A stretch of DNA of 64,000 bases from Oncomelania hupensis (taxonomy: Eukaryota > Mollusca > Gastropoda > Littorinimorpha > Pomatiopsidae): NCBI GenBank assembly GCA_036898135.1, contig CM072526.1, forward strand, positions 54,802,888 through 54,866,887, read 5' to 3'. Positions 22,285 to 33,111 of this stretch are shown here, one piece after another (within the stretch, counting starts at the first letter, position 1; each line of letters begins with the position of its first letter). Made by a program: the position numbers and the translations under genes. A model generated the notes under the pieces. The model saw only the letters and a program-made list of their open reading frames with translations, made no database searches and had not been told where the DNA came from.

Positions 22285-22650
22285 AGACGAACTCTCTACC
22301 ACACATGTCATAGCATCTTTCAGCCATACTCTCTACCACACATGTCATAGCATCTTTCAGCCAAACTCTCTACCGCACATGTCATAGCATCTTTCAGCCA
22401 AACTCTCTACCACACATGTCATAGCATCTTTCAGCCAAACTCTCTACCACACATGTCATAGCATCTTTCAGCCAAACTCTCTACCACACATGTCATAGCA
22501 TCTTTCAGCCAAACTCTACCACACATTTCATAGCATCTTTCAGCCAAACTCTCTACCACACATGTCATAGCATCTTTCAGCCAAACTCTCTACCACACAT
22601 GTCATAGCATCTTTCAGCCAAACTCTCTACCGCACATGTCATAGCATCTT
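22285..22650. repeat. 37-bp minisatellite
   Basis: About ten copies of CATGTCATAGCATCTTTCAG plus CCAAACTCTCTACCACA. One copy near 22515 has a short deletion. Confidence 0.92.
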
Positions 22651-22789
22651 TCCAACACTTTAAATTAATGTCATAGTGAAAGCAATAGCAAAACTTGTTC
22701 CATCCACACAGGCCAACGGACTGCTATAGCACATCATCAAAGCATATTTGCAAACCACATTGCAATCACACATATAATGCAATGTGTTC

Positions 22790-22945
22790 CACCCAACTGC
22801 AATCTCACATACCACGACTGTCCCACCAATGGCAATCATATATACCGTTCACTCTGTTCCACCAACTGCAATCTCACATACCACGACTGTCCCACCAATG
22901 GCAATCATATTTACCGTTCACTCTGTTCCACCAACTGCAATGCAA
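22790..22945. repeat. 69-bp tandem repeat, two copies
   Basis: Two copies of CCAACTGCAATCTCACATAC, CACGACTGTCCCACCAATGG and the following 29 bp, differing at one A/T position, plus the start of a third. Confidence 0.88.
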
Positions 22946-24352
22946 CTCCTAAAGACCATGCGTGGCGTCTTCAAGTCCTGTGGCCCTAGCAATTTGCTGT
23001 AGCACGTATCGCACCATCTTCCCTGCAATTTCAAAATTCATTCCCCAAAGCTGTCACATTACTCTCAAGTTATTGCATTTTCCGCTCACAGGCGTCACCG
23101 TCACGCATTGATCTTGAGAAGCTGCTGCAGTGTCCAACACTATCCCTTAAACACATCGCAAAGGGTGAATCCCAACGATGGAACATCCTAACGATAGACA
23201 CTTTTGGTTTGCTGCAAACATAATACACTAGTAGTGCTGGACGCATTGTTCAACTAGTTTTTCTTTCTCCTGCCTGTTGTATAAACGCCATCATGATCAA
23301 ACTCTTCTTTGTTTGATTAGCCCTCTTGAAGATAATGATGACGACGATGATGATAATGATGATGAAGGTGGTAATGAGACAGCGACGACGACAAAACAAT
23401 CTTTGTGACATATGGTGCTGTACTAACCACAAAACATCAGCAATACGCAGCTCGTCAGTCCCATGTAGCAGACTGGCACTTCTGAATGATCAACATAATG
23501 AACGACACACACGTCCTGCATGCTTGAGCACTGTAAGGCGCCTTGGAACACACAGCTACCCTGTTAGGTGGAAATGATTAGATTTGTTGTTGCGTACTAA
23601 ACAAAAAATCGTCACAGCCTGGGCTATTTATATGAATACCTTTAGTCTACAATTCCAAATGTGTTGTCTAAGGTCTGACGATCTGGTCCGCTGCAAGCTA
23701 TACTGAAGAAGTCCCACATTGAAACTATTGGTTCTACCATTATGCCACGGGAAGTTCACTGTGTTATCCGTACTAGTACCGGTCACTTGTAAATGAAACC
23801 TCTCTTATACCAACCCTACCCATCCCTCTCACTGCCCGGTGCTAGCACGAGATCTGTCTAACTGTATGGACTGAGAGACCATTGGTATTTCGGTACCCAG
23901 GATAAAAAAAGCCTTACGGCCATAAGCCAACATCACTAATTCAGTCCACAATTGTGACAAACTGCGGCTGTGCCAACTATTCTCAGCCCCTTTTCTACAG
24001 CTACAGTCCTAGAGCTAGAACGAGCCAATGGTCCTGAGGGGAAATACTTGTCCACAAACAAAACAAATAACAAAATGGCTCACGGCTATAGGTAACACAA
24101 ATAACCCTCTATAGCCAACCTGACAGTAGGGACTTTTTCGGTGCCCTCAACGTTTTAAAGCTGAAGATTAGAAGCTTACTCCCGCATACTCTGCATGGAG
24201 AATTCCGAGGTGGATGCCAATCCTAGGAACCAATCAGACAAAGTTGTCTGGCATCACACAAACCACTGTCAAATATTTGGTCAAAGAAACCAGTCTGACA
24301 GAAAACGACGAATTGGGCCGACCCGGGAGAACTTCAGTAAACTAGGTGAGTG
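22946..24352. other. Unique sequence, no gene recognised
   Basis: Contains a short imperfect GAT/ATG-rich stretch at 23326-23365. Open frames are short and carry no recognisable domain. Confidence 0.55.
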
Positions 24353-24535
24353 GCCGGTCAGACTAGCTCAGTGGTGCAAGGCGCCAGCTTGGAGCAAATG
24401 TTGCTGGTCGGGCGACGTGGGTTCGGTCGTGTCTCGCCAAACTAACAGTTGTCTAGTTGTTGATACTGATAGTGTAGTACACAGTACACAAGCTGGGTTC
24501 CAGAAAAGTATGTTTACTAATACAGGCAAATTGTG
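24353..24535 (+). mobile_element. tRNA-derived SINE-like head
   Basis: GACTAGCTCAGTGGTGCAAG resembles a tRNA A-box/D-arm, and GGGCGACGTGGGTTCGGTCG 50 bp later resembles a B-box. The second is also similar to the head at 13380. A non-tRNA body with CTAACAGTTGTCTAGTTGTT follows. TSDs were not found. Confidence 0.55.
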
Positions 24536-24554
24536 AAAAGTGTGTTGGCTTATT

Positions 24555-24930
24555 CCTCCCCGATCCATATAAAAGGTCTGCTGAAACAACTAATAGTAAC
24601 ACTGAAGGCATTCTGCTGAAACAACTAATAGTAACACTGAAGGCATTCTGCTGAAACAACTAATAGTAACACTGATGAAGGCATTCTGCTGAAACAACTA
24701 ATAGTAACACTGAAGGCATTCTGCTGAAACAATAGTAACACTGAAGGCATTCTGCTGAAACAACTAATAGTAACACTGAAGGCATTCTGCTGAAACAACT
24801 AATAGTAACACTGAAGGCATTCTGCTGAAACAACTAATAGTAACACTGAAGGCATTGTGCTGAAACAACTAATAGTAACACTGAAGGCATTCTGCTGAAA
24901 CAACTAATAGTAACACTGAAGGCATTCCAC
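24555..24930. repeat. 35-bp minisatellite grown inside a dispersed repeat
   Basis: About ten copies of TGCTGAAACAACTAATAGTA plus ACACTGAAGGCATTC. The flanks (CCCCGATCCATATAAAAGG on the left, CCACCAGCCCGCCACTGTAT on the right) match a second locus at 59018-59100. There the same sequence is present with a single unexpanded unit. Confidence 0.85.
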
Positions 24931-25048
24931 CAGCCCGCCACTGTATTACAATAAAGGCATTGGATGGACTTCTGTGACCAGCCCCTTCACAAGCCACTGT
25001 ATTACAATAAGGCATTGGATGGACTTCTGTGACCAGCCCCTTCACAAG
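24931..25048. repeat. 59-bp unit, two copies
   Basis: GCCACTGTATTACAATAA then GGCATTGGATGGACTTCTGT then GACCAGCCCCTTCACAAGC occurs twice in tandem, immediately right of the 35-bp array. From 25049 to 25587 I see no gene. Confidence 0.85.
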
Positions 25049-25587
25049 CTTAGTGCGCCATCTCCCCCAACCCCACTCTCTCCCGTACCCCACTAAGTCA
25101 GTTAAACGACAGGAGTGATACAAATGTTTTCCGTGGCCCCGGGGGTGTGGTTAATTGAGGGTGATTTGAGAATGGTGCTGTGGAGGTCACAGACAGGTCT
25201 GAAGGCCTTAGACGTCAAGGCGGCGACTTCAAATAATGGACGTTGTCTTGCATAGCGCACTTTTCACTCACAAGAGCTGCTCCACTCGAGGTGATGGCCA
25301 CCCACAACGAGTATGCATAACCGCGTGCTATAGTAGAGTGGACATTAAAACGAGTAATAAGACCAACATCATTATCAGTATCCACACGTAAAAGAAGCAG
25401 ATGAAAGGGATCACATATAATCTAGGTCGCTGAGGGTGGCTCAGTTGTCCGGAATATTTGCCGCTTGAATCTGCAAAGCTGACGTCTTGGACGGCCCGAG
25501 TTACATCCAAAGCGGTTCCATGAATGTCCAATCTAACTTAACGTTTAGCTCCGTTGATGTGTGTAAATAAAGTCTCCAAGTTTGCGC

Positions 25588-25757
25588 ATAGCACAGGAGA
25601 CGTCTTTCTTACACTGACCACTGTCCACCGCCTTAGCTCAGTTCCACAGCTTTGGCTTGCTACACCGATCATATAGCACAGGAGACGTCCTTCTTACACT
25701 GACCACTGTCCACCTCCTTAGCTCAGTTGCACAGCTTTGGCTTGCTACACCGACCAT
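25588..25757. repeat. 85-bp tandem duplication
   Basis: Two copies of ATAGCACAGGAGACGTC followed by TTACACTGACCACTGTCCAC and CACAGCTTTGGCTTGCTACA, differing at a few positions. Confidence 0.88.
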
Positions 25758-25777
25758 CCCCTTCCAATCCCCTGGTG

Positions 25778-27050
25778 GGCAAAGTAGCCATGTTTCACTG
25801 TCTATCTTAGCAGTGGGCAAGGTAGCCATGTTTCACTGTCTATCTTAGCAGTGGGCAAGGTAGCCATGATTCACTGTCTATCTTAGCAGTGGGCAAGGTA
25901 GCCATGTTTCACTGTCTATCTTAGCAGTGGGCAAGGTAGCCATGTTTCACTGTCTATCTTAGCAGTGGGCAAGGTAGCCATGTTTCACTGTCTATCTTAG
26001 CAGTGGGCAAGGTAGCCATGATTCACTGTCTATCTTAGCAGTGGGCAAGGCAGCCATGTTTCACTGTCTACCTTAGCAGTGGGCAAGGTAGCCATGTTTC
26101 ACTGTCTATCTTAGCAGTGGGCAAGGTAGCCATGATTCACTGTCTATCTTAGCAGTGGGCAAGGCAGCCATGTTTCACTGTCTATCTTAGCAGTGGGCAA
26201 GGCAGCCATGTTTCACTGTCTATCTTAGCAGTGGACAAGGCAGCCATGTTTCACTGTCTATCTTAGCAGTGGGCAAGGTAGCCATGTTTCACTGTCTATC
26301 TTAGCAGTGGGCAAGGTAGCCATGTTTCACTGTCTATCTTAGCAGTGGGCAAGGCAGCCATGTTTCACTGTCTATCTTAGCAGTGGGCAAGGTAGCCATG
26401 TTTCACTGTCTATCTTAGCAGTGGGCAAGGCAGCCATGTTTCACTGTCTATCTTAGCAGTGGGCAAGGTAGCCATGTTTCACTGTCTATCTTAGCAGTGG
26501 GCAAGGTAGCCATGTTTCACTGTCTATCTTAGCAGTGGGCAAGGCAGCCATGTTTCACTGTCTATCTTAGCAGTGGGCAAGGTAGCCATGTTTCACTGTC
26601 TATCTTAGCAGTGGGCAAGGTAGCCATGTTTCACTGTCTATCTTAGCAGTGGGCAAGGTAGCCATGTTTCACTGTCTATCTTAGCAGTGGGCAAGGTAGC
26701 CATGTTTCACTGTCTATCTTAGCAGTGGGCAAGGTAGCCATGTTTCACTGTCTATCTTAGCAGTGGGCAAGGTAGCCATGTTTCACTGTCTATCTTAGCA
26801 GTGTGATTGCTGCTGGTGGGCAAGGTAGCCATGTTTCACTGTCTATCTTAGCAGTGGGCAAGGTAGCCATGTTTCACTGTCTATCTTAGCAGTGGGCAAG
26901 GTAGCCATGTTTCACTGTCTATCTTAGCAGTGTGATTGCTGCTGGTGGGTAAGGTAGCCATGTTTCACTGTCTATCTTAGCAGTGTGATTGCTGCTGGTG
27001 GGCATGGTAGCCATGTTTCACTGTCTATCTTAGCAGTGTGATTGCTGCTG
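25778..27050. repeat. 38-bp minisatellite, ~33 copies
   Basis: Unit GGGCAAGGTAGCCATGTTTC plus ACTGTCTATCTTAGCAGT. Near the right end (after 26800) four units are followed by an extra TGATTGCTGCTGG, so the array switches to a longer unit toward that edge. Variants (AAGGC/AAGGT, GATTC/GTTTC) are clustered, as expected from unequal exchange. Confidence 0.95.
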
Positions 27051-27392
27051 TAAATCCCTACACTTTCTTCCCTCAGATGGTTCATCAATTTGGTTGAATT
27101 TAGCTTTATAAATGTAAAATGTATTGATTTAGGCCAGGCTTAAAAGTGTGAGGTGTATGTATACTTCAGTGTGCGCCTGCACCTGTATGGGCTTAAATAT
27201 ATGTGCTTATGTATTTGTGTGTGTATGTGAGAGAGAGAAAGAGATGGAGGGAGGGAGGGAGGGAGGGAGGGAGAGAGAGAGAGAGAGAGCTGTTTATCAA
27301 GTCAACGTCACTTTTATTCATATGCATGTTTATATCTATAGTTTATTTTAATGTATCAGTGTTCTTTAGATATGCATCTATTTACCTATCTA

Positions 27393-27457
<65 letters not shown>

Positions 27458-27637
27458 ATTAGATTTCATGATTAAAGCTTGTCTGTGAAATAGCATATAC
27501 ACATATCCACTTTTCATACTTGATATGTCCATTGTGATTGCGCTTAATGTTGCAATTGTGTGTGCAAGATCTTTTAATTGAAGTCTTAAAAGGTGCAGTG
27601 TGTGTGGGTGTGTGACTGCCTACCAACAGCGGACCAA
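27051..27637. other. Unique sequence with GGGA/GA and TG microsatellites
   Basis: (GGGA)n then (GA)n lie at about 27244-27290, and about 31 TG units at 27395-27456. No gene recognised. Confidence 0.7.
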
Positions 27638-27982
27638 TGTCCCTATGCAATTATGTTGTCATGTGACTGATTACATTGTGTATTGTGTCCTATGCAATTA
27701 CGTTGTCATGTGACTGATTACATTGTGTATTGTGTCCTATGCAATTATGTTGTCATGTGGCTGATTACATTGTGTATTGTGTCCTATGCAATGTATGTTG
27801 TCATGTGGCTGATTTCATGTGTATTGTGTTCTATGCAATGTATGTTGTCATGTGGCTGATTACATGTGTATTGTGTTCTATGCAACGTATGTTGTCATGT
27901 GGCTGATTACATTGTGTATTGTGTCCTATGCAATGTATGTTGTCATGTGGCTGATTACATTGTGTATTGTGTCCTATGCAAT
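27638..27982. repeat. 47-48-bp minisatellite, left part
   Basis: About seven copies of TTGTCATGTGGCTGATTACA, TTGTGTATTGTGTCCTATGC, AATGTATG. The array is broken at 27983 by a DNA transposon and resumes at 28508. Confidence 0.9.
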
Positions 27983-28512
27983 CAGACCTGATAGTGATCT
28001 AAGAGAGGTTTTCCCTGAAATGGGGCAGGGGTCCGGGGCCGCCCGCAAAGCCCCCCGGCCGAAAACGAATTTGAGCATTTTTTGAACACATTTCTTTGCA
28101 TCTAGTGACATTTTGTAGCTATTATACACCTTTCATAAGAATGCCATTCTCCTCCCCACACTTTAAAAAAGACCACTAGGAGACAAGTTGTAGTTGTGGA
28201 ACTGATTATCACACAACAGACATAATGCACATGTATCAATCAACAAATTTAACTGATACTGGGAGTGGGAGGTGAGGCGAACATGGTGGTAAGCTTCTGC
28301 TTTTACCAGTAGGCAATTGTGTTTGTGTTGATGATACAGTCAGTCACTGAATAATATAGTGTTCCAGCAAAGTGTCCGCGGATTGTTTCGCATTTCCTTT
28401 TTTTTTTTTTTTTTTTTCGTTTTCGTGTTTTTTTGTTGTTGCTGTTATTTTGTTTTCGTTTTCGTTTTCGCGGATTTCCGCGATTTCGCGGAGAACTATC
28501 AGGTCTGGCAAT
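27978..28512. mobile_element. 525-bp hAT-like non-autonomous element with 5-bp TSD
   Basis: A perfect 13-bp terminal inverted repeat, CAGACCTGATAGT at 27983-27995 and its complement at 28495-28507, is flanked by GCAAT on both sides (27978-27982 and 28508-28512). Removing the element and one GCAAT restores an uninterrupted minisatellite unit, so ends and TSD are well defined. Inside there is no transposase; there is a GC-rich stretch near 28035, a long T-run and CGTTTT/CGCGG words near 28480. Ends starting CAG suggest hAT, whose TSD is usually 8 bp. Confidence 0.85.
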
Positions 28513-28690
28513 GTATGTTGTCATGTGGCTGATTACATTGTGTATTGTGTCCAATGCAATGTATGTTGTCATGTGGCTGATTACATGTGTATTGTGTCCT
28601 ATGCAATGTATGTTGTCATATGGCTGATTACATTGTGTATTGTGTCCTATGCAATGTCTGTTGTCATGTGGCTGAATACATTGTGTGTTG
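28508..28690. repeat. 47-48-bp minisatellite, right part
   Basis: About four copies of the unit seen at 27638. From 28691 to 29371 no gene is seen; the stretch has a CTGT/CT microsatellite at 29083-29140 and a short duplicated CATCATACTTCACTATAGCC near 29306-29350. Confidence 0.88.
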
Positions 28691-29080
28691 TGTTGTCCCC
28701 GTCTGCCCTGTCGCCAATGGCGGGTGTGGACGTAAAACTTGGATGTTTATTCCGGGTGAAAGGTCAACTGCTGTAGGAACGTCCTATCACCGGTCTGTGT
28801 CGACTCAGCAGGTTTGTTGTGTAGAATAGCCAGTTCTCATCATGCGTGTTCTTGATATTGGGTTTTGTTCTTAGCGCGGTTGTTGCTGGCCGTGGTGGCG
28901 ATGGCAGCTTTGATCCATTGTGGCTGGTGTTCGTTCACTACTGACCTGGAGTGAGGTAGGGATACGGGCTGCAGCAAGTTGCCGTCTTCACTTCCATTGT
29001 GTTCATGGTTAGTGCAGCTCTTGGAGCTGATCAGCTGCGCTGGTAAATGCCCTATGTGCTCCGCTCTCTATCTCTGTCTC

Positions 29081-29144
<64 letters not shown>

Positions 29145-29371
29145 CTCTCCTTCCTATCTCCTCCCAAGAGATGGTGATCAAACGACTGAGTGCAACCTTT
29201 GCTTCAAGGTTATGCGGTCCTTGTGGGACCAAGTGTAGAACAGACGTTTAGGCCATTGTCAGTCATCTGCTTCACATACTGGGCAAAGGTGACTTTCTCC
29301 CCCATCATACTTCACTATAGCCTGCTTTACATCATACTTCACTATAGCCTGCTTTCTCCTCCTTTTACTTC

Positions 29372-30385
29372 AAAGTAAATGTTGGTTTTAGCATAGAGCT
29401 TACAGTAAATGTTGGTTTTAGCATAGAGCTTACAGTAAATGTTGGTTGGACCATAGAGCTTACAGTAAATGTTAGTTGGACCATAGAGCTTACAGTAAAT
29501 GTTGGTTGGACCATAGAGCTTACAGTAAATGTTGGATGGACCATAGAGCTTACAGTAAATGTTGGATGGACCATAGAGCTTACAGTAAATGTTGGATGGA
29601 CCATAGAGCTTACAGTAAATGTTAGATGGACCATAGAGCTTACAGTAAATGTTAGTTGGACCATAGAGCTTACAGTAAATGTTGGTTGGACCATAGAGCT
29701 TACAGTAAATGTTGGATGGACCATAGAGCTTACAGTAAATGTTGGATGGACCATAGAGCTTATAGTAAATGTTGGATGGACCATAGAGCTTACAGTAAAT
29801 GTTAGTTGGACCATAGAGCTTACAGTAAATGTTGGTTGGACCATAGAGCTTACAGTAAATGTTGGTTGGACCATAGGGCTTACAGTAAATGTTGGATGGA
29901 GCATAGAGTTTACAGTAAATGTTGGTTGGACCATAGAGCTTACAGTAAATGTTGGATGGACCATAGAGCTTACAGTAAATGTTGGATGGACCATAGAGCT
30001 TACAGTAAATGTTGGTTGGAGCATAGAGCTTACAGTAAATGTTGGTTGGAGCATAGAGTTTACAGTAAATGTTGGTTGGACCATAGTTATAGAGCTTACA
30101 GTAAATGTTGGTGGAAGCATAGTTATAGAGTTTACAGTAAATGTTGGTTGGAGCATAGTTATAGAGCTTACAGTAAATGTTGGTTGGAGCATAGTTATTT
30201 ATAGAGCTTACAGTAAATGTTGTTTGGAGCATAGTTATAGAGCTTAGAGTAAATGTTGGTTGGAGCATAGTTATTTATAGAGCTTACAGTAAATGTTGTT
30301 TGGAGCATAGTTATAGAGCTTACAGTAAATGTTGGTTGGAGCATAGTTATAGAGCTTAAAGTAAATGTTGGTTGGAGCATGCAGT
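29372..30385. repeat. 30-bp minisatellite, ~33 copies
   Basis: Unit CTTACAGTAAATGTTGGTTG plus GACCATAGAG. After 30085 units grow to 36 and then 40 bp by gaining TTATAG and TTATTTATAG next to CATAG. Several frames remain open on both strands (YCKLYGPTNI and FTVSSMVQPT decapeptides), a result of the 30-bp period. Confidence 0.94.
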
Positions 30386-31133
30386 CACCCACTAACCCAA
30401 AGAACAACTACGTGTATTGAAATGTGTATGTATTCTGTCTCACGTGCATCCTAACCCCAAACTATACAACCCGAATACAGGAGCTGTCGTCAAACTACCG
30501 TTTTTTCACGTACCGTCTACCCTATGAAAGCTAACATCGGCTTCTGATACCACCACCCCCTCTCGCCAAGCTTGGCAGTATAGGCACACTATTCAGTCCA
30601 GATGGCCGTGCCGTGTAGTGAGTACAGTCAGTCACTATTGTAGATATTAGCAGGCGCCTATGTTGCTACTCGGTCGTTATAATCATTTACTTTCCTTCGG
30701 TCTTAAAGATAAACAGCCGCCGTTTCGGTCCAGAAGCGTCAGTTCAAACCGCCAGTATACGTCACTATGAAACGCCTTTATCTGAACCAGGCTCCGTACA
30801 TCACACAAATATGGCGTCCACAATCATCCTTTCTCACCAGTCCACAAAAAGCCTTGTAGTGAACGAAAGAAGAAATCCGCATACGAAGGTGGAACCGGTC
30901 CCCAGTGAGTTAAACCGCCCACACACCTAACAACCATCAGGCATGAAGTCTTTCAATGGCTAACACTTGAGATGATCAACGATGAAAGACGTATTCAACA
31001 CCGTGAAACAGTGTTGCAAGAAAGCCATTGCAAAGCTCATCTATTTTATTTTTGTTGTTGTTGTTTGTATGTTTAATTTTTTATTAGACACCATTGTTTC
31101 GTCACTTTTCTATGTACAATTTTCTATTATATG
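30386..31133. other. Unique sequence left of LTR element 1
   Basis: No gene recognised. The last bases, ATATG, are the target site duplicated by the retrotransposon. Confidence 0.55.
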
Positions 31134-32135
31134 TGTAACCGAGTGATGGGTTATGAAGATTTTGAATTATTTTAGACAGGAAAGACCACACACCCACAAC
31201 TCTCAATAGAACAAAAGAAGAGAGAAATCATAAACAAAACCAAATTAAGAAAGAAATAAATTAATAATTTCAACAGCTTGTATTGTTAATTCTTTTATTT
31301 CTATGTCGTCGAGAAGGGGCAAGGGGGTGGTACACTGGGATTTCTTACATAAAAATAACAATATTAACATTTATCCATAGATTAATAAATTAATAAAATA
31401 ACTTCTGTTTTCTATCTTTAACCTACTTTCAGTTTCAGTTTCTGTGTCTTCAAAAATACCATAATAATCCAAACCAAATTAAGTCAACACTAAGAGACTA
31501 AACCCCAAAAAACAACCCAAAGCTAACAAAAACAAAAAAGAAAAAAAATAAAAGAAACCCGCTGCTTAGGCGAAACCTGCAAATGCAACCAAAAATCCGG
31601 CATCAGTTACAATACATGACGAACCTTCTAGATTTTTTAGCACAGCACATGGTCTGTTAATTATCAACATTTTCAACATCAAATTATGGCAAAAATACCG
31701 TCAAATACACAATCAAAACTACTATTTGTGCATATTTGGTATCTTCAACTATAAAATGCAATAATTATACAGCATGTCTCAATAAAAAACAGCACAAAAA
31801 TTACCTTTTAGTGAGCAGGGACGAATCTGCAAATTAAGTTGCCATTTCCATCCAGAAAAGAAAATGAAGTCTTTAAAGCGTGCCCAAAATGTTAACAGAA
31901 CAACCATAAAAACAACTATTATTATAATTAACATACTGCACCATTTCTACTCTTATAAAAATAACAAATATTTTAATATTATAAACAATACAAAAATAAC
32001 TCGTTTATTGTTGCTAAAACCAACTTATAGAGCGAGAGTAATATCCAAGAAACATAACTCTTGCCAACTATAAAATACACAAGGCTGCGGTTACCTCCCA
32101 TATACATTTTCATAGATATTAGGTCATCTACCACA
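31134..32135 (-). repeat. 3' LTR of element 1
   Basis: Length 1002 bp, TG...CA ends, equal in length to the 5' LTR and without visible difference. AT-rich. A 69-codon frame inside occurs in both LTRs and has no recognisable domain. Confidence 0.95.
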
Positions 32136-32147
32136 TTCTCCCCAACT
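32136..32147 (-). other. Polypurine tract of element 1
   Basis: On minus, AGTTGGGGAGAA sits directly before the 3' LTR, the expected place and composition for the primer of plus-strand DNA synthesis. Confidence 0.75.
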
Positions 32148-33111
32148 AAAAATGCTGGCTCCTGACAGCAAAACCAACTGCTTCAGAAAATACAAAAATA
32201 AAATAACTCTAAAACATACAAATTAACTATATTAACCTTTCCACTTCTTTCTACCAGATTACAAACATTAGCCTTCAACTCCAACATGTTAATCACCTAC
32301 AAGAATAAGATCACCCCTTAAAGGTAAAATCAAATCCTCAATCCTGGCTCTACTAACAGTCAAACGCCTATCTAGTCAAGTGACTCTAAGACCATAACTA
32401 GATCCAAAGCTAAATTGCCACAACAATCTATACCCAAACCCAATCAATACAAGTCAAGGCCTATTATGGACATGATGACTTATTACCTTTCTCTCTCTCA
32501 CCACTTAATAAAAACCTCTCCATCCAACTAACCTTACTCAATTACTAGCCAGTCCAAAATAAAATACTACTTTAAAATATAAATAACCAAAATAAATTTA
32601 TTTCTATTAAATTAAAGAATTTAACCTTCACAAGAACTCAACCCTGATAAATTCCACTCTGAAACCCGTAATGACTAGGGACATTTACTGTCTGCCTATC
32701 ACACTCAAAGGGAACCTATCTTGCAATCCACAGGTTAGCAACCGCCAACTTAGCATTTCTCTACTAGGATTACTTATTTATCTGCAGTTTATTAGAACGT
32801 ACAGAAAAATTCCCAAATAGATTAACACTAAGGAGAACAGGAAACTCTCCTACAATACTCACTTATCATACCATATTAATATGTTCCATTAATCCTTTTC
32901 CTAAGGTTGATTCTACTTAAAACTATTAATACGCATACATTCTTCATACACATTTTCACGCATAGTTTTAGTCGCCTTCTACGACACGCACTCTAACGTC
33001 AGGCCTATTCTACAAACAGAATTTCCCGGAACCTGCACGGGGCATGCTAGACTAACTATCCTGGGCTCTGACCTTGACAGTGACTAGAGATCTGAACCGC
33101 AACAGAATAAT

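Noticed and set aside
25778..27050. CRISPR-like array
   Set aside because: Units are contiguous without unique spacers, and the genome is eukaryotic.
29342..30268. 308-codon YCKLYGPTNI repeat protein
   Set aside because: Artefact of a 30-bp minisatellite open in several frames on both strands.
32136..33111. Envelope gene between pol and 3' LTR of element 1
   Set aside because: No frame of useful length, signal peptide or membrane segment; the stretch is AT-rich and non-coding.
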